Shown piece by piece: positions 27,464-34,615 of a DNA stretch of 64,000 nt; position 1 is the first letter of the stretch, and every line of letters begins with the position of its first letter. The position numbers were made by a program, and so were the translations under genes. The stretch is from Clostridiales bacterium (GTDB lineage Bacteria > Bacillota > Clostridia > Oscillospirales > Oscillospiraceae), in NCBI GenBank assembly GCA_018374635.1, contig JAHAEW010000006.1, forward strand, positions 4,995-68,994, in the 5' to 3' direction. The notes beneath the pieces were generated by a model. It ran no database searches and was not told the origin of the DNA. It was given only the letters and a program-made list of their open reading frames with translations.

Positions 27464-27490
27464 TTAGCACTTAAGTACGTAGAGTGCTAA
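27464..27490. promoter_or_regulatory. CIRCE-type HrcA operator
   Basis: TTAGCACTT (27464-27472), nine bases, GAGTGCTAA (27482-27490). The CIRCE consensus is TTAGCACTC-N9-GAGTGCTAA, so only one base differs. It lies about 205 bp upstream of the hsp20 start, and its right arm contains the stop codon of the MATE gene (27487-27489). Confidence 0.88.
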
Positions 27491-28791
27491 TTCGGGTCCC
27501 GAAGGAATTCCCTCCGCTGAACTGCCAGCCCAAAGAGAGCGGTCAGCAGCTCGGCGGCGGGGAAAGCCAGCCATACGCCGGTCAGGCCGAAACAGATGGC
27601 CAGCGCCACGATCCCCACAAAGCCCCGGAAAAAGGAGAGAAGGGCGGAGGGGAGGGGGCGCTCCGTGGCCCCCAGATAGGAGGCGGTGATGAGATTGAAG
27701 CCGACGAAGAGAAATCCGAGAAAGTACAGGTGCATCCCGCCCTCTGCCAGGGCCTGGAGGGCCGGGTCGCCCGCCGAGTTGAAGAGGGCCACCAGGGGCG
27801 GTGCGGCAAAGAGGCCCAGCGCGGTGATCCCCAGGCCGAACGCGGCGGCCAGGGCCAGGGCCATGCGGTATAGGGTGCGCTGCCGGGGCAGGTCGCCCCG
27901 GCCGCAGGCCATGCTGACCAGGGGCTGAGTCCCGTTGGAGATGCCGTTGAAGATGCCAAGCATGACGAAGGCCAGGTTGGCCACGATGCTGTACGCGGCC
28001 ACGCCCAGGTTTCCGGCCAGACGCAGGATCAGCAGGTTAAAGACCACCAGCACCACGCTGGTGGAACACTCGTTGAGGAATGCCGCGCCGCCCAGGGCGG
28101 AGAGGTCCACAAGGTGGCGGGGGCGCATGGGCTCACGGACCAGGCGGAAGCGGCTGCGCCCGGTGAGGATATGGAGGGAGGAGAGAGCCAGGCCCACCAC
28201 CGGGGCCACGCCGGTGGCAAAGGCGGCGCCGAAGATCCCCAGATTCAGGGGATAGAGGAACACATAGTCCAGCACGACATTGGTCAGACTGCCGGTGAGC
28301 ATGGCCGCCATGGCCAGCTTGGGGTTTCCGTCATTGCGGACAAAGGCGGTCATGACCTGATTGAGGATGAAGAAGGGCGCAAAGGAGAGGGCAGTGCGCA
28401 GATAGGTGGCGCACATGGGCAGGATGTGCCCCTCGGCGCCCAGCAGAGCGGCCAGCGGGCGGGCGAAGAACAGGCCGCACAGGGCGAAGAACAGCCCCAG
28501 GGCCCCGCCGGTCAGAAAGGCAATGGTGAAGGTGCGGTTAGCCTCCCGCTCCATGCCCTGGGCCTGAAAGATGGAGTAGCGAGCGCCGCCGCCGATTCCA
28601 AGCATCATGCCAAGCCCGTTGAGAAGACCGAAAATGGAGATGGCCAGATTCAGGGCGGTGAGTCCGTCGGCCCCCAGTCGGCTGGCCACAAAAAAGGTGT
28701 CGGCCAGAATGTAGCATGAGAGGCCCAGCGAGCCCAGAATGTTGAGGGCCACATAGGTGCTGAATTCCCGGTACAGAGCAGATTGTCTCAT
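27487..28791 (-). CDS. MATE-family efflux transporter (with structured leader)
   Basis: A 434-residue, 12-helix cation-coupled exporter. MATE features include REFSTYVALNILGSLGLSCYILADTFFVA in the first helix pair (quoted in part as YILADTFFVA), ALNLAISIFGLLNGLGMMLGIG (in part, LNGLGMMLGIGG), and the internal repeat around VAAYSIVANLAFVMLGIFNG with GNPKLAM and QPLVSMACG. AAAGGATG precedes the ATG. Its stop codon is inside the CIRCE element of hsp20, so read-through toward hsp20 is possible because no clear terminator lies between. A leader with an intrinsic terminator (28845-28948) precedes it, suggesting control by attenuation. The substrate is unknown. Confidence 0.88.
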   Translation of the reverse strand: MRQSALYREFSTYVALNILGSLGLSCYILADTFFVASRLGADGLTALNLAISIFGLLNGLGMMLGIGGGARYSIFQAQGMEREANRTFTIAFLTGGALGLFFALCGLFFARPLAALLGAEGHILPMCATYLRTALSFAPFFILNQVMTAFVRNDGNPKLAMAAMLTGSLTNVVLDYVFLYPLNLGIFGAAFATGVAPVVGLALSSLHILTGRSRFRLVREPMRPRHLVDLSALGGAAFLNECSTSVVLVVFNLLILRLAGNLGVAAYSIVANLAFVMLGIFNGISNGTQPLVSMACGRGDLPRQRTLYRMALALAAAFGLGITALGLFAAPPLVALFNSAGDPALQALAEGGMHLYFLGFLFVGFNLITASYLGATERPLPSALLSFFRGFVGIVALAICFGLTGVWLAFPAAELLTALFGLAVQRREFLRDPN

Positions 28792-28844
28792 AGAGGCACA
28801 TCCTTTATTCAGAGTGATCGGACCGGAAGGGGACTCCCGGACAC

Positions 28845-28948
28845 AAAAAAAGCGCCTGCGGCATATCCCTTCAAAGACCTACGGGATATGTACAGGCACT
28901 CGGTCTCCAGCCATCCGGTGATGCGCTGGAGCGAGAATGGACTTGATT
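28845..28948 (-). ncRNA. Candidate cis-regulatory leader RNA with intrinsic terminator before the MATE gene
   Basis: Minus-strand transcription from the promoter at 28955-28983 would start near 28948. The leader then shows a small GGAC/GTCC hairpin, a compact branched hairpin (28899-28935: CTCG/CGAG, CTCCAGC/GCTGGAG, CATC/GATG with one bulged base), and a long terminator hairpin (28854-28897: GCCTG/CAGGC and CATATCCC/GGGATATG) followed by a 7-T run at 28845-28851. The gene starts 54 nt later. A conserved-looking aptamer plus terminator plus efflux gene is the layout of a riboswitch or attenuator. It does not match a class I can name. Confidence 0.6.
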
Positions 28949-28954
28949 CTGTCC

Positions 28955-28983
28955 AAGATACCAGATGGAGTGAAAAACGTCAA
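28955..28983 (-). promoter_or_regulatory. Promoter of the MATE leader
   Basis: On the minus strand: TTGACG (28978-28983), 17-bp spacer, TATCTT (28955-28960). Confidence 0.75.
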
Positions 28984-29016
28984 GCTTTTTTGTATTCTTT
29001 GCGTTGTGTTTGGCTC

Positions 29017-29045
29017 TTTACGCTCTCTGGAAAAAAGGATATACT
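29017..29045 (+). promoter_or_regulatory. Promoter of the second MATE gene
   Basis: TTTACG (29017-29022), 17-bp spacer, TATACT (29040-29045). It is divergent from the leader promoter, with the two -35 boxes about 34 bp apart. Confidence 0.7.
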
Positions 29046-29085
29046 ATTCCCCGTGTGTACCATATCGGGAGAGGAGAAGGAGCTT

Positions 29086-30462
29086 ATGAGACGGACCAAC
29101 GACCTGGGACGCGACCCAGTGGGGAGGTTGGTGCTTCGCCTGGCCATTCCCACGATGCTGGCCCAGCTGGTCAACGTGCTTTACAGCATCGTGGACCGGA
29201 TGTATATTGGAAATATCCCCGACATCGGGGGACTGGCCCTGGCGGGGGTGGGCGTGTGCGGCCCCATCGTGACCCTGCTCAGCTCCTTTGCCAGCCTGGT
29301 GGGCCTGGGCGGCAGTCCCATCATGGCCATGCGCATGGGAGAGGGGCGAAAAGAGGAGGCCCGGCGTATCCTGAACAACTGCTTTTTGATGCTGCTGGTG
29401 CTCTCGCTGGTCCTGACGGTGGGCTTTTTGCTGGCCAAAGACCATCTGCTCATGTGGTTTGGAGCCAGTGAGATCACCTTTCCCTATGCCAATACCTATA
29501 TGACCATCTATACGGCGGGCACTTTTTTTGCCCTGATGGCTAACGGTATGAACAACTTCCTCATCTGTCAGGGATTTTCCGGGCTGGGTATGGCCACCGT
29601 CATGCTGGGCGCGGTGCTCAACATCATCCTGGACCCCATCTTTATTTTTGGACTGGGAATGGATGTGGCCGGCGCGGCGCTGGCTACCGTGATCTCTCAG
29701 ATGGCCTCCTGCGCCTTCGTGCTGGGGGCCCTGCTGCGCAAGCGTATGCCGGTGCGGCTGGGATGGGGCGGCTTTGACGGAGCCGTCATGCGCCGGGTCC
29801 TGCTCTTCGGACTGTCGCCCTTTCTGATCATTGCCACTGACAGCGTGCTGCTCATTGTCCTCAACACGGTCCTTCAGCGTTATGGAGGGCCCGGGCTGGG
29901 TGATACGCTGGTCACCTGCGCCACCATTGTGCAGAGCTACCTGCTCCTCATCACCATGCCCATGGGCGGGATGACCCTGGGGACCCAGCCGGTGGTCAGC
30001 TTCAATTTCGGGGCGGGAGAGCCGGAGCGGATCAAAAAAGCCATTCAGACCATTGTGACCCTGTGTCTGATCTTCTGCGGGGTGATGATGGTCGTCACCT
30101 ATACGGTTTCCCCCTTCTTTGTGCGGCTTTTTACCGCAGACGGAGAGATTGCCGCCCGGTCGGTGCGCTACATCAAGATGTTCACCTGCATGATCATCCC
30201 TCTGGCGGTACAGTATCCGCTGGTGGACGAGACCACGGCCCTGGGCCGGGTGCGGCGGGCGCTGTTCTGCTCCCTGTTCCGCAAGAGCGTCTTTCTGGCG
30301 GGGCTTCTGCTCCTGCCCTATTTCTTCGGGGCGGAGGCCACCTTCTTCTCGGAACCCATTGCCGATCTGGCGGCGGCCACCGTTACCACGATCCTGTTTG
30401 TACGGGGCTTCCCCCAGCTGCTCCTGGAGTGCGCCAACAGCAGAGAACAGCGTGTGGGATAG
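29086..30462 (+). CDS. MATE-family efflux transporter (NorM/DinF-like)
   Basis: A 458-residue multidrug exporter with 12 predicted helices. The family entry motif is clear: LAIPTMLAQLVNVLYSIVDRMYIG (in part, MLAQLVNVLYSIVDRMYIG), followed by GVGVCGPIVTLLSSFASLVG and the second-half repeat AALATVISQMASCAF and GTQPVVSFNFGAGE. The frame is open further upstream, but the ATG at 29086 has GAGAAGGAG in place and lies downstream of the promoter at 29017, so upstream codons are not translated. It is only distantly related to the minus-strand MATE gene next to it: the first repeats differ in sequence. The substrate is unknown. Confidence 0.9.
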   Translation: MRRTNDLGRDPVGRLVLRLAIPTMLAQLVNVLYSIVDRMYIGNIPDIGGLALAGVGVCGPIVTLLSSFASLVGLGGSPIMAMRMGEGRKEEARRILNNCFLMLLVLSLVLTVGFLLAKDHLLMWFGASEITFPYANTYMTIYTAGTFFALMANGMNNFLICQGFSGLGMATVMLGAVLNIILDPIFIFGLGMDVAGAALATVISQMASCAFVLGALLRKRMPVRLGWGGFDGAVMRRVLLFGLSPFLIIATDSVLLIVLNTVLQRYGGPGLGDTLVTCATIVQSYLLLITMPMGGMTLGTQPVVSFNFGAGEPERIKKAIQTIVTLCLIFCGVMMVVTYTVSPFFVRLFTADGEIAARSVRYIKMFTCMIIPLAVQYPLVDETTALGRVRRALFCSLFRKSVFLAGLLLLPYFFGAEATFFSEPIADLAAATVTTILFVRGFPQLLLECANSREQRVG

Positions 30463-30469
30463 AACAGGA

Positions 30470-30506
30470 ACAGCCCGGAGCGTCTTTCAGAGACGCTCCG
30501 GGCTGT
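30470..30506. terminator. Bidirectional hairpin between convergent genes
   Basis: A 16-bp perfect stem (30470-30485 with 30491-30506, core CAGCCCGGAGCGTCT) sits 8 bp beyond the MATE stop and just beyond the ECF gene stop. T-runs are weak, so its efficiency is uncertain. Confidence 0.7.
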
Positions 30507-30513
30507 ATCACAT

Positions 30514-31086
30514 TCAGGGCATCATCACGCCGGCGCGGAGAAGCGGGGGGCGGATCATCTCCCACAGAGGAACTGCCACTGCCACGGCCAGAATGGCGTT
30601 AATCGTAGAGGTCAGGCATTTGGTAGCCAGGAAGATCAGCATGGGCGAACCGGGGGAGAGGCTGAACACAAAGGCGCCCATGAGCCAGCTCTTGCAGAAA
30701 TAGAGGACCACATAGGCCAGAGAGCCCAGAATGGCGCCGGACAGGTTCCAGCGGAAGGAGAGGCTTTTGCGCCCCCGCCAGTGGGCGATCAGGCCGGTGA
30801 GAAAGCCGATGAAGAATTTGTTGAGGAAGGTGATCCAGGCCTCGGGGGCATAGAGCGGGTTGGTCAGGTCGTACAGGGCCGAACCGATGGCACAGGAGAG
30901 GCCGCCCGCCGGCCCCAGCAGCAGGCCGGAGAGGACGCACATGATGTTGCCCAGCTGGATGGCGGCGTTATCCACGGAGATGGGCACCAGGATGCGGAAG
31001 CCGGAGAAGATGAGCACCAGGGCGGACATGAGGCCGATCAGCACGATTTTATGGGTGGTAAAGCGGGAACGGGTGGTGATCTTCAT
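30514..31086 (-). CDS. ECF transporter S component (vitamin/micronutrient binding)
   Basis: A 190-residue membrane protein with about six helices, the substrate-binding subunit of an energy-coupling-factor importer. The family pattern is an N-terminal KIVLIGLMSALVLIF helix with Ala-x3-Ala-like packing, then ISVDNAAIQLGNIMCVLSGLLLGP and GGLSCAIGSALYDL, and NKFFIGFLTGLI. The energising EcfA/EcfT genes are elsewhere, as in group II systems. It resembles the folate/pantothenate-type subgroup, but the ligand cannot be read from sequence. The start at 31086 has GGAG 9 nt upstream; an upstream TTG in frame overlaps this RBS. Confidence 0.83.
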   Translation of the reverse strand: MKITTRSRFTTHKIVLIGLMSALVLIFSGFRILVPISVDNAAIQLGNIMCVLSGLLLGPAGGLSCAIGSALYDLTNPLYAPEAWITFLNKFFIGFLTGLIAHWRGRKSLSFRWNLSGAILGSLAYVVLYFCKSWLMGAFVFSLSPGSPMLIFLATKCLTSTINAILAVAVAVPLWEMIRPPLLRAGVMMP

Positions 31087-31124
31087 AAGCAGACACTCCA
31101 ATCAAGATAACAGGCATGTCCCTC

Positions 31125-31153
31125 ATTATAGCGCGCCGGCCTGTGGGATGCAA
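31125..31153 (-). promoter_or_regulatory. Promoter of the ECF S component gene
   Basis: On the minus strand: TTGCAT (31148-31153), 17-bp spacer, TATAAT (31125-31130). The short leader shows no riboswitch-like fold. Confidence 0.78.
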
Positions 31154-31239
31154 GCGGCTTGCGGTGGGACGGACGGGTGCAGGGCGCTTTCCTCCAGAGC
31201 GATGCGAAAAAGAAAAAACGCCGGAACCGGCGGCCTCCA

Positions 31240-31268
31240 TTGACACAGCCCTGTCAATTTAGTAAGAT
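31240..31268 (+). promoter_or_regulatory. lysA-like gene promoter with overlapping dyad
   Basis: TTGACA (31240-31245), 17-bp spacer, TAAGAT (31263-31268). TTGACA and TGTCAA (31252-31257) form a perfect 6-6-6 inverted repeat over the -35 region, which could be a repressor site. Confidence 0.72.
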
Positions 31269-31314
31269 AAAGCAACAGAATCTTTCCATTCCAAAGAAAT
31301 CAGGTGAGTCCACA

Positions 31315-32571
31315 ATGAAGAAGCCTTTTGTCACCCAGGAGCAGCTCCAGAACATTGCTGCGCAGTATCCTACCCCGTTTCATCTCTATGACGAGCGGGG
31401 CATCCGGGAAAACGCCCGCCGGCTGAAGGCGGCCTTTTCCTGGAATCCCGGGTTTCGGGAGTATTTTGCCGTCAAAGCTACCCCGACGCCCGCCATTCTC
31501 AAGCTCCTGCGGGAGGAGGGGTGCGGCGTGGACTGCTCCTCCCTGACCGAGCTGATGATGTCCGAGCGCTGCGGCTTTCAAGGAGAAGAGATCATGTTTT
31601 CCTCCAATGACACCCCGCCGGAGGAGTTTGCCCTGGCCCACCGCCTGGGGGCCACCATCAATCTGGACGACATCACCCACATCGACTGCCTGAAGGAGAC
31701 CCTGGGCACCCTGCCCGAGACGGTCAGCTGCCGGTTCAATCCGGGGGGCGTGTTCTCCATCGGAGCCTCCAAAGAGGGGTTCCAGGTCATGGATCACCCC
31801 GGCGACGCCAAGTACGGATTCACCCGGGAGCAGCTCTTCACGGGCTTCCGCCGGCTCAAGGAGCTGGGGGTGAAGCACTTTGGCCTGCACTCCTTCCTGG
31901 CCTCCAACACCCTGTCCAACGAGTACTATCCCACCCTGGCGGGGATTCTCTTCCAGCTGGCCGCCGACCTGAAGCGGGAGACTGGATGCCACATCCGCTT
32001 CATCAATCTCTCGGGCGGCGTGGGCGTGCCCTACCGCCCCGAACAGACCGCCAATGACATCTTCGCTATCGGCGAGGGGGTGCGCAGACAGTATGAGTCC
32101 ATCCTGGCGCCGGCCGGGATGGGAGATGTGGCCATCTTTACCGAGCTGGGCCGGTTCATGCTGGCCCCCTACGGCTGTCTGGTGACCCGGGCCATCCATG
32201 AGAAGCATACCTACAAGGAGTACATCGGGGTGGACGCCTGCGCCGCCGACCTGATGCGCCCGGCCATGTACGGGGCCTATCACCACATCACCGTCATGGG
32301 GAAGGAGGACGCCCCCCGGGACCACGTCTATGATGTGACCGGCTCCCTGTGTGAGAACAACGACAAGTTTGCCGTAGACCGCGCCCTGCCCCGGATCGAC
32401 ATGGGGGACCTGCTGGTCATCCACGACACCGGCGCCCACGGCCACGCCATGGGCTACAACTACAACGGCCGCCTGCGCTCGGCGGAGATCCTCCTGCGGG
32501 AGGACGGCTCTACGGAGCTGATCCGCCGGGCCGAGACGCCGGAGGACTATTTCGCCACCGTGGTGTGGTAA
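31315..32571 (+). CDS. lysA: Diaminopimelate decarboxylase-family PLP enzyme
   Basis: A 418-residue fold-III PLP decarboxylase. The PLP lysine lies in YFAVKATPTPAILKLL (about residue 50). HFGLHSFLASNT, NLSGGVGVPYRPEQ and the phosphate-binding Gly-rich loop follow. The C-terminal barrel has GSLCENNDKFAVDRALP, holding the catalytic Cys in the ENND context, and DTGAHGHAMGYNYNGR with the conserved Tyr/Asn. These fit LysA, which makes L-lysine from meso-DAP. Fold-III relatives act on ornithine, arginine or carboxynorspermidine. The SLCENND motif and TGAHGHAM favour LysA. No other lysine gene is near, and it has its own promoter and possible operator. AGGTGAG precedes the ATG. Confidence 0.85.
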   Translation: MKKPFVTQEQLQNIAAQYPTPFHLYDERGIRENARRLKAAFSWNPGFREYFAVKATPTPAILKLLREEGCGVDCSSLTELMMSERCGFQGEEIMFSSNDTPPEEFALAHRLGATINLDDITHIDCLKETLGTLPETVSCRFNPGGVFSIGASKEGFQVMDHPGDAKYGFTREQLFTGFRRLKELGVKHFGLHSFLASNTLSNEYYPTLAGILFQLAADLKRETGCHIRFINLSGGVGVPYRPEQTANDIFAIGEGVRRQYESILAPAGMGDVAIFTELGRFMLAPYGCLVTRAIHEKHTYKEYIGVDACAADLMRPAMYGAYHHITVMGKEDAPRDHVYDVTGSLCENNDKFAVDRALPRIDMGDLLVIHDTGAHGHAMGYNYNGRLRSAEILLREDGSTELIRRAETPEDYFATVVW

Positions 32572-32577
32572 ACCAAA

Positions 32578-32635
32578 AGGAAAGCCGCCCTCCGTCCATG
32601 CTGCGCTGCGCAGAGGACGAAGGGCGGCTTTCCCG
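32578..32635. terminator. Bidirectional terminator hairpin
   Basis: GGAAAGCCGCCCT (from 32579) pairs with AGGGCGGCTTTCC (to about 32634) around a 30-nt inner loop that can pair further (CCGTCC/GGACG). On the minus strand it is followed by TTTTGG. It lies between convergent genes. Confidence 0.75.
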
Positions 32636-32650
32636 TCAAGAAAGGGCGGC

Positions 32651-32956
32651 TCAGGAACGGCGGGAGTCTTTGCGCTCCTGCCGCTTTCCCAGATAGACGG
32701 CCAAAAAGATCACCGTGAGGATATTGACCGAGCAGAACCCAAGCAGCCCTATGAGGAGGAGCTGGGCCCCCGCCTCGCCGCCGGCGGAGGACTGGAAGAT
32801 CAGCACTCCGGCCACGCCCAGAGAAAAGAGAAGCGAGAGCGCGGGCAGAATGAGCCCCGGCCACCGGCTGGGGTGCGCGGACAGGACGCTCTGAAGGGCG
32901 CACAGGGCGGCAAAGCAGGCCGTCAGCAGGACAAAGCCTAAGACAAAGGGCAGCAT
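32651..32956 (-). CDS. Small three-helix membrane protein
   Basis: A 101-residue protein with three hydrophobic segments (about 2-22, 33-55, 64-88) and a short basic C-terminus (GKRQERKDSRRS), so the C-terminus should be cytoplasmic. AAAGGAG lies 8 nt before the ATG, and a promoter is visible upstream. I do not recognise the family. It is monocistronic and convergent with lysA. It could be a small regulator of a membrane complex; nothing in the sequence says more. Confidence 0.7.
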   Translation of the reverse strand: MLPFVLGFVLLTACFAALCALQSVLSAHPSRWPGLILPALSLLFSLGVAGVLIFQSSAGGEAGAQLLLIGLLGFCSVNILTVIFLAVYLGKRQERKDSRRS

Positions 32957-32994
32957 GGAGACACTCCTTTTCCGATGAAAACTGGATCAGAGGT

Positions 32995-33024
32995 ATTATA
33001 ATGCCGTGGAAGGGGAATTGTCTA
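32995..33024 (-). promoter_or_regulatory. Promoter of the small membrane protein gene
   Basis: On the minus strand: TAGACA (33019-33024), 18-bp spacer, TATAAT (32995-33000). Confidence 0.68.
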
Positions 33025-33055
33025 CCCTCGGAACAGGAAAGAGCGGGGGGCGGAC

Positions 33056-33084
33056 TTGTAAGAATGGAGCGAAAATGGTATAAT
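33056..33084 (+). promoter_or_regulatory. pyrE-radC promoter
   Basis: TTGTAA (33056-33061), 17-bp spacer, TATAAT (33079-33084). No PyrR-type antiterminator fold is apparent in the short leader. Confidence 0.78.
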
Positions 33085-33127
33085 AATACGACTTTAAAGC
33101 AACCGATTGAAGGAGAGACGGGAAGTT

Positions 33128-33802
33128 ATGGCTTACAAAGAAGAATTCATCACCTTCATGGTGCGCTCCGGCGTGCTGACCTTCGGCGACTTCACCACCA
33201 AGTCCGGCCGCAAGACCCCCTATTTCATCAACACCGGAAACTATAAGACCGGCGCTCAGGCCGCCAAGCTGGGCGACTACTATGCCGCCTGCATTCAGGA
33301 GAACCTGCCCGAGGGCGTGACCTGTCTCTTTGGCCCCGCCTACAAGGGCATCCCCCTGGCCGTAGCCGCTGCCTCCTCCCTGTACCGCAAGTATGACCGG
33401 GACCTGCCCTACTGTTTCAACCGCAAGGAGGTCAAGGACCACGGCGAGGGCGGCTCCATGGTGGGCTACAAGCCCCAGGACGGGGACGACGTGGTCATCG
33501 TGGAGGATGTGGTCACCGCCGGCACCGCCGTGCGGGAGTCCATCGAGCTCTTCAAGCACGTGGCCAAGGTCCGCATGAAGGCCCTCATTGTCTCGGTGGA
33601 CCGGATGGAGCGGGGCACCAAGGACTGCTCCACCCTGGACGAGCTGCGGCAGGACTACGGGATCGCCGTCTATCCCATTGTCACCGTGCGGGAGATCATC
33701 GCATTCCTGCACAACCGGGAGATCGACGGCAAGGTCTACATTGACGACGCCGTGAAGGCCCGCATGGAGGCCTATCTGGCGGAGTACGGTCCCCGGGGAT
33801 AA
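33128..33802 (+). CDS. pyrE: Orotate phosphoribosyltransferase
   Basis: A 224-residue enzyme forming OMP from orotate and PRPP in UMP synthesis. N-terminal substrate region: SGVLTFGDFTTKSGRKTPYF. The catalytic loop Lys region is NRKEVKDHGEGG, and the PRPP motif is VIVEDVVTAGTAV (about 123-135), the PRTase signature. GPAYKGIPLA is the orotate-side loop typical of this enzyme. The ATG at 33128 (MAYKEEF) is chosen; an in-frame TTG at 33107 lies in the AAGGAGAG stretch. It stands apart from other pyrimidine genes and is followed by radC after 3 bp. Confidence 0.93.
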   Translation: MAYKEEFITFMVRSGVLTFGDFTTKSGRKTPYFINTGNYKTGAQAAKLGDYYAACIQENLPEGVTCLFGPAYKGIPLAVAAASSLYRKYDRDLPYCFNRKEVKDHGEGGSMVGYKPQDGDDVVIVEDVVTAGTAVRESIELFKHVAKVRMKALIVSVDRMERGTKDCSTLDELRQDYGIAVYPIVTVREIIAFLHNREIDGKVYIDDAVKARMEAYLAEYGPRG

Positions 33803-33805
33803 CCT

Positions 33806-34483
33806 ATGGGGATCCACGATGGGCACCGGCAGCGGCTGAAGCGCGAATTTCTGACCCGGCCGGAGTCCTTCCCCGACCATAAGGCGCTGGAGCTGCTTCT
33901 CTTCTATGCCAATCCCAGGAGCGACACCAATCCTCTGGCCCATGACCTGATGGAGCGCTTCGGTTCCATCGCCGGGGTGCTGGACGCCGCGCCGGAGGAG
34001 CTGGAGAAGGTCAAAGGGGTGGGAGAGCACGCCGCCGTGCTCCTCAAGTGCGTCAAGGAACTCTCCGGCCGCTACCTCACCTCCCGGGCCAGTCTGGACG
34101 GGATCGTGGAGGATACGCAGACGGCCTGTGCCCTGCTGCGCCCCTATTTCTTCGGGGCCAGGAATGAGCGTGTGTGCGTGCTGTGTATGGACGGCAAGCG
34201 CAAGGCGCTGGGCGTACGGGCGGTGGGGGAGGGCAATGTGAACGCTGTGGAGGTCACCAGCCGCCGCATCGCGGAGGCCGCGCTGGCCCTCAATGCCACG
34301 GGGCTGATCCTGGCCCACAACCATGTTTCCGGCCTGGCCTTTCCCTCAGTGGAGGACAAGCTCACCACCCGGCAGTTGGCGGAACTGCTAGCCCGGCTGG
34401 GCGTGGAGCTGGTAGACCACATCATCTTTACCGATGATGACGCGGTATCCCTGCGGGACAGCGGCTTTTTTGCCGTTATCTGA
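33806..34483 (+). CDS. radC: RadC/JAB-domain DNA repair-associated protein
   Basis: A 225-residue protein. The N-terminal helix-hairpin-helix part is EKVKGVGEHAAVLLK (about 66-80). The C-terminal JAB/MPN metalloprotease-like domain has the full JAMM set: a Glu upstream (EVTSRRIAEAAL), then HNHVSG with the second His, and the Asp in FPSVED (about 172-185). The canonical RadC motif is HNHPSG, so Pro is replaced by Val and the following loop is LAF rather than DPT. The domain's biochemical role is unsettled; it is often linked to mobile DNA or repair. It is co-transcribed with pyrE and lies directly upstream of uvrB. Confidence 0.88.
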   Translation: MGIHDGHRQRLKREFLTRPESFPDHKALELLLFYANPRSDTNPLAHDLMERFGSIAGVLDAAPEELEKVKGVGEHAAVLLKCVKELSGRYLTSRASLDGIVEDTQTACALLRPYFFGARNERVCVLCMDGKRKALGVRAVGEGNVNAVEVTSRRIAEAALALNATGLILAHNHVSGLAFPSVEDKLTTRQLAELLARLGVELVDHIIFTDDDAVSLRDSGFFAVI

Positions 34484-34486
34484 CAC

Positions 34487-34515
34487 TTGAATTAGAACGT
34501 GCGTTCTGATACAAT
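34487..34515 (+). promoter_or_regulatory. uvrB promoter with LexA (SOS) box
   Basis: TTGAAT (34487-34492), 17-bp spacer, TACAAT (34510-34515). Within the spacer AGAACGTGCGTTCT (34494-34507) matches the Gram-positive LexA/DinR core GAAC-N4-GTTC as a perfect palindrome, so the promoter should be repressed by LexA and induced by DNA damage. Confidence 0.88.
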
Positions 34516-34615
34516 GGACGTACGGCGGCCGCGGGGAGATGTGGATGCACGTCGCCCCGCGCCCTTTTTCCGGGGGAGAGCGCCCGGCGGATCACAAGAG
34601 CAAGGAGGAGGAGAC

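Noticed and set aside
28783..29085. N-terminal extension of the plus-strand MATE protein by 101 codons
   Set aside because: The extension crosses the divergent leader RNA, both promoters and a terminator; the ATG at 29086 has a proper RBS and matches the family start.
34499..34615. 39-codon N-terminal extension of UvrB
   Set aside because: It would begin inside the promoter and LexA box; the ATG at 34616 has a strong RBS and the canonical UvrB start.
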